From an uncultured Dorea sp. (lineage in GTDB: Bacteria > Bacillota > Clostridia > Lachnospirales > Lachnospiraceae): a stretch of DNA of 25,290 nucleotides. Below are positions 22,304 through 25,290 of the stretch, piece after piece; position 1 is the stretch's first letter, and every line of letters starts with the position of its first letter. A program made the position numbers and the translations under genes. The DNA is taken from NCBI GenBank assembly GCA_910584575.1, contig CAJUBG010000042.1:6714-32003 (forward strand), in the 5' to 3' direction. The notes under the pieces were generated by a model, which was given only the letters and a program-made list of their open reading frames with translations, searched no databases and had not been told where the DNA came from.

Positions 22304-23194
22304 CTAATTCCGGTTGAGCGCTTTTTGGAATAAACAGGGGTAAATAACAATCACCCATAACACAAGTATAAAGTATTCCGTCATTTTTGCCAAGATGGAA
22401 CTTCCGAATATCAGGGAAAACCCTTCTTTGATTAAGAGAGCCAGGACAAGCCCTATCAGGAGTTTCAGGATTTGTGTCCCGATTCTGCCTGTCCGTGTGT
22501 CGAAATTCAACCTTGTCCGTTCAATATACCAGCCGATAGAAAAGCCCAGTCCTGCGCCGGCGGCCTTACAGCAGTCCATGGCATATTTTGTCTCAATAAC
22601 GCCGCTATTAAGAAGCAGAAGGGAATAGGCGGCGGTTGCCAGGGACAGGCACACCAGTATGGCTGCAATCAGCTTCAGATGCCGGCTGTCATCCAGAAGG
22701 ACCTCCTGAAACCGCCAGATGACAGAGGCAACTATAAGGGAAAGCCCCATAGACGTAAGGACATCCTTGGGCGTGTGGCACCCCAGATACATCCTTGAAA
22801 ATCCAATGAGCAGAAAGGCAGACACACATAAAATTTTCGCCCAGATCCTGGAGGTATAGAGGGACAAAGGAAAGAAAAGGCAGGTGGCGCTCTGGGTATG
22901 TCCGCTTGGGAACGAATAACCGGTGGCGCCTTCAAGGGCGCTCTCTACGGGGCTGAAGGTTGGGTCAAGGATCCAGGGGCGGGGGATACGGAAGGTAATC
23001 TTTAATGCCTGCACGCAAAGTCCGGCTGTAAAATAAGTGAAGCCCAGAAGATAAGCAAAGCGTTTATCCGCGCACCAGTAAAATGCGCAGATAACCGCTA
23101 TGACAATCAGCTCTTGTCCGAAATAGGTAATGATTTGCATCAGTTGATTTAAGAAGGGAGTTCTTAAGCCTTCTAAAAGAAATAAAAATGTCAT
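22304..23194 (-). CDS. PAP2-superfamily membrane phosphatase
   Basis: This 296-residue multi-pass membrane protein is a PAP2-type acid phosphatase that would remove phosphate from a lipid phosphate such as undecaprenyl pyrophosphate or phosphatidic acid. The three signature motifs are complete: KITFRIPRP (motif 1), YSFPSGHTQSA (motif 2, His acid) and SRMYLGCHTPKDV (motif 3, His nucleophile). A further helical region of about 120 residues after the catalytic core makes it longer than simple PAP2 proteins. Its ATG overlaps the typA stop as ATGA, so it is translated in the wake of typA. The substrate cannot be read from the sequence. Confidence 0.9.
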   Translation of the reverse strand: MTFLFLLEGLRTPFLNQLMQIITYFGQELIVIAVICAFYWCADKRFAYLLGFTYFTAGLCVQALKITFRIPRPWILDPTFSPVESALEGATGYSFPSGHTQSATCLFFPLSLYTSRIWAKILCVSAFLLIGFSRMYLGCHTPKDVLTSMGLSLIVASVIWRFQEVLLDDSRHLKLIAAILVCLSLATAAYSLLLLNSGVIETKYAMDCCKAAGAGLGFSIGWYIERTRLNFDTRTGRIGTQILKLLIGLVLALLIKEGFSLIFGSSILAKMTEYFILVLWVIVIYPCLFQKALNRN

Positions 23195-25017
23195 GCTCGG
23201 TTTCCTCGTTTCCTCATCTTAGGGTCCAGAAGCTTCTTGCGGATTCTTAAGGACTTGGGAGTGACCTCAAGTAATTCGTCGGTGTCGATAAAGTCAAGAG
23301 CCTCCTCTAAGCTCAAGATTTTGGGCGGGGTCAGGCGGAGGGCTTCGTCGGCGCTGGAGGAACGGGTGTTAGTCAGATGCTTGGTCTTGCAGATATTGAC
23401 TTCAATATCATCCGTTTTTGCATTCTGGCCGATTACCATGCCGGAGTATACCTTTTCCCCTGGCCCAATAAAGAGGATTCCCCGTTCCTGGGCGCCGAAT
23501 AATCCATAAGTGACCGACTCTCCTGTCTCAAATGCGATCAGCGACCCGCTTTTCCGATACTGGATGTCGCCCTTGTAGGGCGCATACCCTTCAAAGGCGG
23601 TATTCATGATTCCGTTCCCCTTGGTGTCGGTCAGGAATTCCCCGCGGTATCCAATCAGGCCGCGGGCAGGAATCAGGAATTCAAGCCTGGTGTAACCGCC
23701 GTTGGAGGTTCCCATGTTCTGAAGCTCGCCCTTGCGCTGGCTTAATTTCTCAATGACGGTTCCGGTAAATTCATCGGGAACATCAATAAAGGCAGTCTCC
23801 ATAGGTTCAAGAAGTTTGCCGTTTTCGTCTTTTTTATAGAGCACCTCTGCCTTGCTGACTGCAAATTCATACCCTTCCCGACGCATATTCTCAATCAATA
23901 CAGACAGATGCAGCTCTCCCCGTCCGGATACCTTGAAGCTGTCCGTACTCTCGGATTCCTCCACCCTGAGGCTTACGTCCGTATTTAACTCACGGAACAG
24001 ACGGTCACGTAAGTGGCGGGAGGTGACGTATTTTCCCTCCAATCCCGCAAAGGGGCTGTCGTTGACGATAAACTGCATGGCAATCGTAGGCTCGGAGATC
24101 TTCTGGAAGGGGATTGCCGTTGGATTCTCCAAAGAACAGATGGTGTCGCCGATGGAGATATCCGCGATTCCGGAGATGGCTACAATAGAGCCGATGGAAG
24201 CCTCCTTCACATCCACCTTATTCAATCCGTCGAATTCGTATAACTTGCTGATGCGGACCTTCTCTTGGCGGTCGGGATTGTGCTCGTTCACCACTACTGC
24301 GTCCATTCCTACCTTAATTGTACCGTTATCAACTTTGCCGATTCCAATCCTGCCGACATATTCATTATAATCAATGGTGCTGATCAGCACCTGGGTGTCT
24401 GCGTCGGGGTCTCCCTCCGGCGCCGGAATATAGTCAAGAATCGTCTCGAACAGAGGCATCATGTCCCGTTCCTCGTCTGTGAGGTCTAAGACCGCAACGC
24501 CTGACTTGGCGGAGGCATACACGAAGGGGCAGTCCAACTGCTCGTCGGAGGCGTCCAAATCCATGAACAGCTCAAGCACCTCGTCGATAACCTCGTCAGG
24601 GCGCGCCTCCGGACGGTCAATCTTGTTGATACATACAATAACAGGAAGACTTAACTCAAGGGCTTTTCTCAGGACAAATTTCGTCTGGGGCATAGCGCCC
24701 TCGAAAGCGTCCACCACCAGAATCACTCCGTTTACCATCTTGAGAACACGCTCTACCTCGCCGCCGAAATCCGCATGTCCCGGCGTATCGATAATATTAA
24801 TCTTGGTTCCCTTATAATAGACGGCTGTATTCTTGGACAGAATAGTGATTCCACGTTCCCGTTCGATATCGTTGGAGTCCATCACCCTCTCCTCAACAGC
24901 CTGATTCTCACGGAACACTCCGCTTTGTTTTAACAGTTCATCCACCAGGGTTGTCTTACCATGGTCTACATGTGCGATAATCGCAATATTTCTCACATCT
25001 TCACGTTTTGTTTTCAT
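23191..25017 (-). CDS. typA: Ribosome-associated GTPase TypA/BipA
   Basis: TypA is an EF-G-like translational GTPase that binds ribosomes and helps 50S assembly and growth under stress or cold. The GTPase motifs are AHVDHGKTT (G1), RGITI (G2), DTPGHADFGGEV (G3) and NKIDRPEA (G4), followed by domains II and III, the EF-G domain V-like part and the TypA-specific C-terminus. ATG 25017 gives 608 residues and the expected MKTKREDVRNIAIIAHV start. Its AAGGA is 13 bases upstream, which is long. An upstream in-frame TTG (25047) would add ten residues but has no ribosome binding site. A five-codon frame starting at the ATGATG just after AAAAGG ends in TGA overlapping the typA ATG, and may aid initiation. 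It leads the operon with PAP2 and PsiE-like. Confidence 0.96.
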   Translation of the reverse strand: MKTKREDVRNIAIIAHVDHGKTTLVDELLKQSGVFRENQAVEERVMDSNDIERERGITILSKNTAVYYKGTKINIIDTPGHADFGGEVERVLKMVNGVILVVDAFEGAMPQTKFVLRKALELSLPVIVCINKIDRPEARPDEVIDEVLELFMDLDASDEQLDCPFVYASAKSGVAVLDLTDEERDMMPLFETILDYIPAPEGDPDADTQVLISTIDYNEYVGRIGIGKVDNGTIKVGMDAVVVNEHNPDRQEKVRISKLYEFDGLNKVDVKEASIGSIVAISGIADISIGDTICSLENPTAIPFQKISEPTIAMQFIVNDSPFAGLEGKYVTSRHLRDRLFRELNTDVSLRVEESESTDSFKVSGRGELHLSVLIENMRREGYEFAVSKAEVLYKKDENGKLLEPMETAFIDVPDEFTGTVIEKLSQRKGELQNMGTSNGGYTRLEFLIPARGLIGYRGEFLTDTKGNGIMNTAFEGYAPYKGDIQYRKSGSLIAFETGESVTYGLFGAQERGILFIGPGEKVYSGMVIGQNAKTDDIEVNICKTKHLTNTRSSSADEALRLTPPKILSLEEALDFIDTDELLEVTPKSLRIRKKLLDPKMRKRGNRA

Positions 25018-25063
25018 ATTATTATCATCATCCTTTTCTATGCGCAACTAAAACTCACACGTT

Positions 25064-25091
25064 AGTTTACCATATTTTTAAAAATTTACAA
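25064..25091 (-). promoter_or_regulatory. Probable typA operon promoter
   Basis: On minus, TTGTAA (25091-25086) and TAAACT (25069-25064) are 16 bases apart, each with four of six consensus matches. The start codon is 46 bases further on. Confidence 0.5.
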
Positions 25092-25207
25092 GTATTTTGG
25101 TTCTAAAATAGAAATGAGCGTCATAGAATAGGTATTGACCCCGCGATAATGGGCGGGAATGCTTGACAACTCAAAATACGATTCGGAGGAAGGGAGATTG
25201 TAGAATT

Positions 25208-25290
25208 ATGTCAGATAAGATTATTGAAAACAACCAGGTAACCATTATGGGAGAGATTGCGTCACCGTTTCTTTTCAGCCATGAGGTCTA
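25208..25290 (+). CDS. Single-stranded DNA-binding protein homologue, 5' end only
   Basis: Only the first 27 codons and two bases are in the window, starting MSDKIIENNQVTIMGEIASP. This resembles the start of the SSB-like OB-fold proteins found beside core genes in Lachnospiraceae, where the strand VTIMGEI opens the barrel. AGGGAG (25191-25196) lies 11 bases before the ATG, and GGAGG (25185-25189) is further up. TTGACC (25135-25140) and TTGACA (25163-25168) are -35-like but lack a clear -10 partner. It is divergent from typA across 190 bases. The assignment rests on a short fragment. Confidence 0.55.
   Translation, partial: MSDKIIENNQVTIMGEIASPFLFSHEV

Overview
The window looks like a chromosomal segment of a Lachnospiraceae-type Clostridium (Firmicutes). 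Protein families, Gram-positive style AGGAGG ribosome binding sites, TTGACA/TATAAT and extended TGn-TATAAT promoters, a long-form hibernation factor, HPr kinase and the ROK-type glucokinase all fit. The exact genus cannot be read from the sequence alone. Most of the window is ordinary core genome; no rRNA, tRNA, CRISPR array, transposase or prophage gene was seen.

Left end (1-1850). A 55-bp sequence is present twice with a 63-bp period. It is followed by an AT-rich stretch with a GNAT acetyltransferase, a small secreted-type peptide and a ten-codon ORF with a good ribosome binding site. This stretch looks accessory and its base use differs from what follows. A membrane-anchored helical-repeat protein comes next, with an inverted repeat around its extended -10 promoter.

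DNA repair and envelope block (1851-8200). A cysteine-rich YkgJ-type protein is divergent from sbcD-sbcC, the Mre11/Rad50-like nuclease pair. A stand-alone UDP-galactopyranose mutase gene (glf) follows with its own promoter and a strong shared terminator.

Minus-strand block (8213-11335). A DUF1846/UPF0371 gene lies just upstream of pyrG (CTP synthase), probably in one transcript.

The 480-bp gap between DUF1846 and ftsH (11336-11815) is the most interesting part of the window. It holds a probable type I toxin-antitoxin module. A 27-residue TxpA/BsrG-like membrane peptide is encoded on the minus strand, with its Shine-Dalgarno predicted to be locked in a hairpin. A convergent small RNA on the plus strand has a perfect TTGACA-17-TATAAT promoter and a terminator hairpin that overlaps the toxin stop codon. 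The ftsH promoter follows.

Central plus-strand block (11816-17564): ftsH (membrane AAA+ protease), uvrC (excision nuclease), hprK and a ROK glucokinase (carbon catabolite control and sugar phosphorylation). It ends at a 19-bp perfect terminator shared with the convergent class A penicillin-binding protein gene.

Right end (17660-25290). A class A PBP is on minus and a divergent YigZ/IMPACT-family gene on plus. Long-form hpf, a PsiE-like membrane protein gene, a PAP2 phosphatase gene and typA/bipA are on minus; the last three form a tight operon (order typA, PAP2, PsiE-like). The first 28 codons of a probable ssb-like gene run off the right edge on plus.

Many start codons were moved from the longest possible reading frame to the ATG/GTG that sits 5-9 bases after a clear ribosome binding site. 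Those choices are explained entry by entry.
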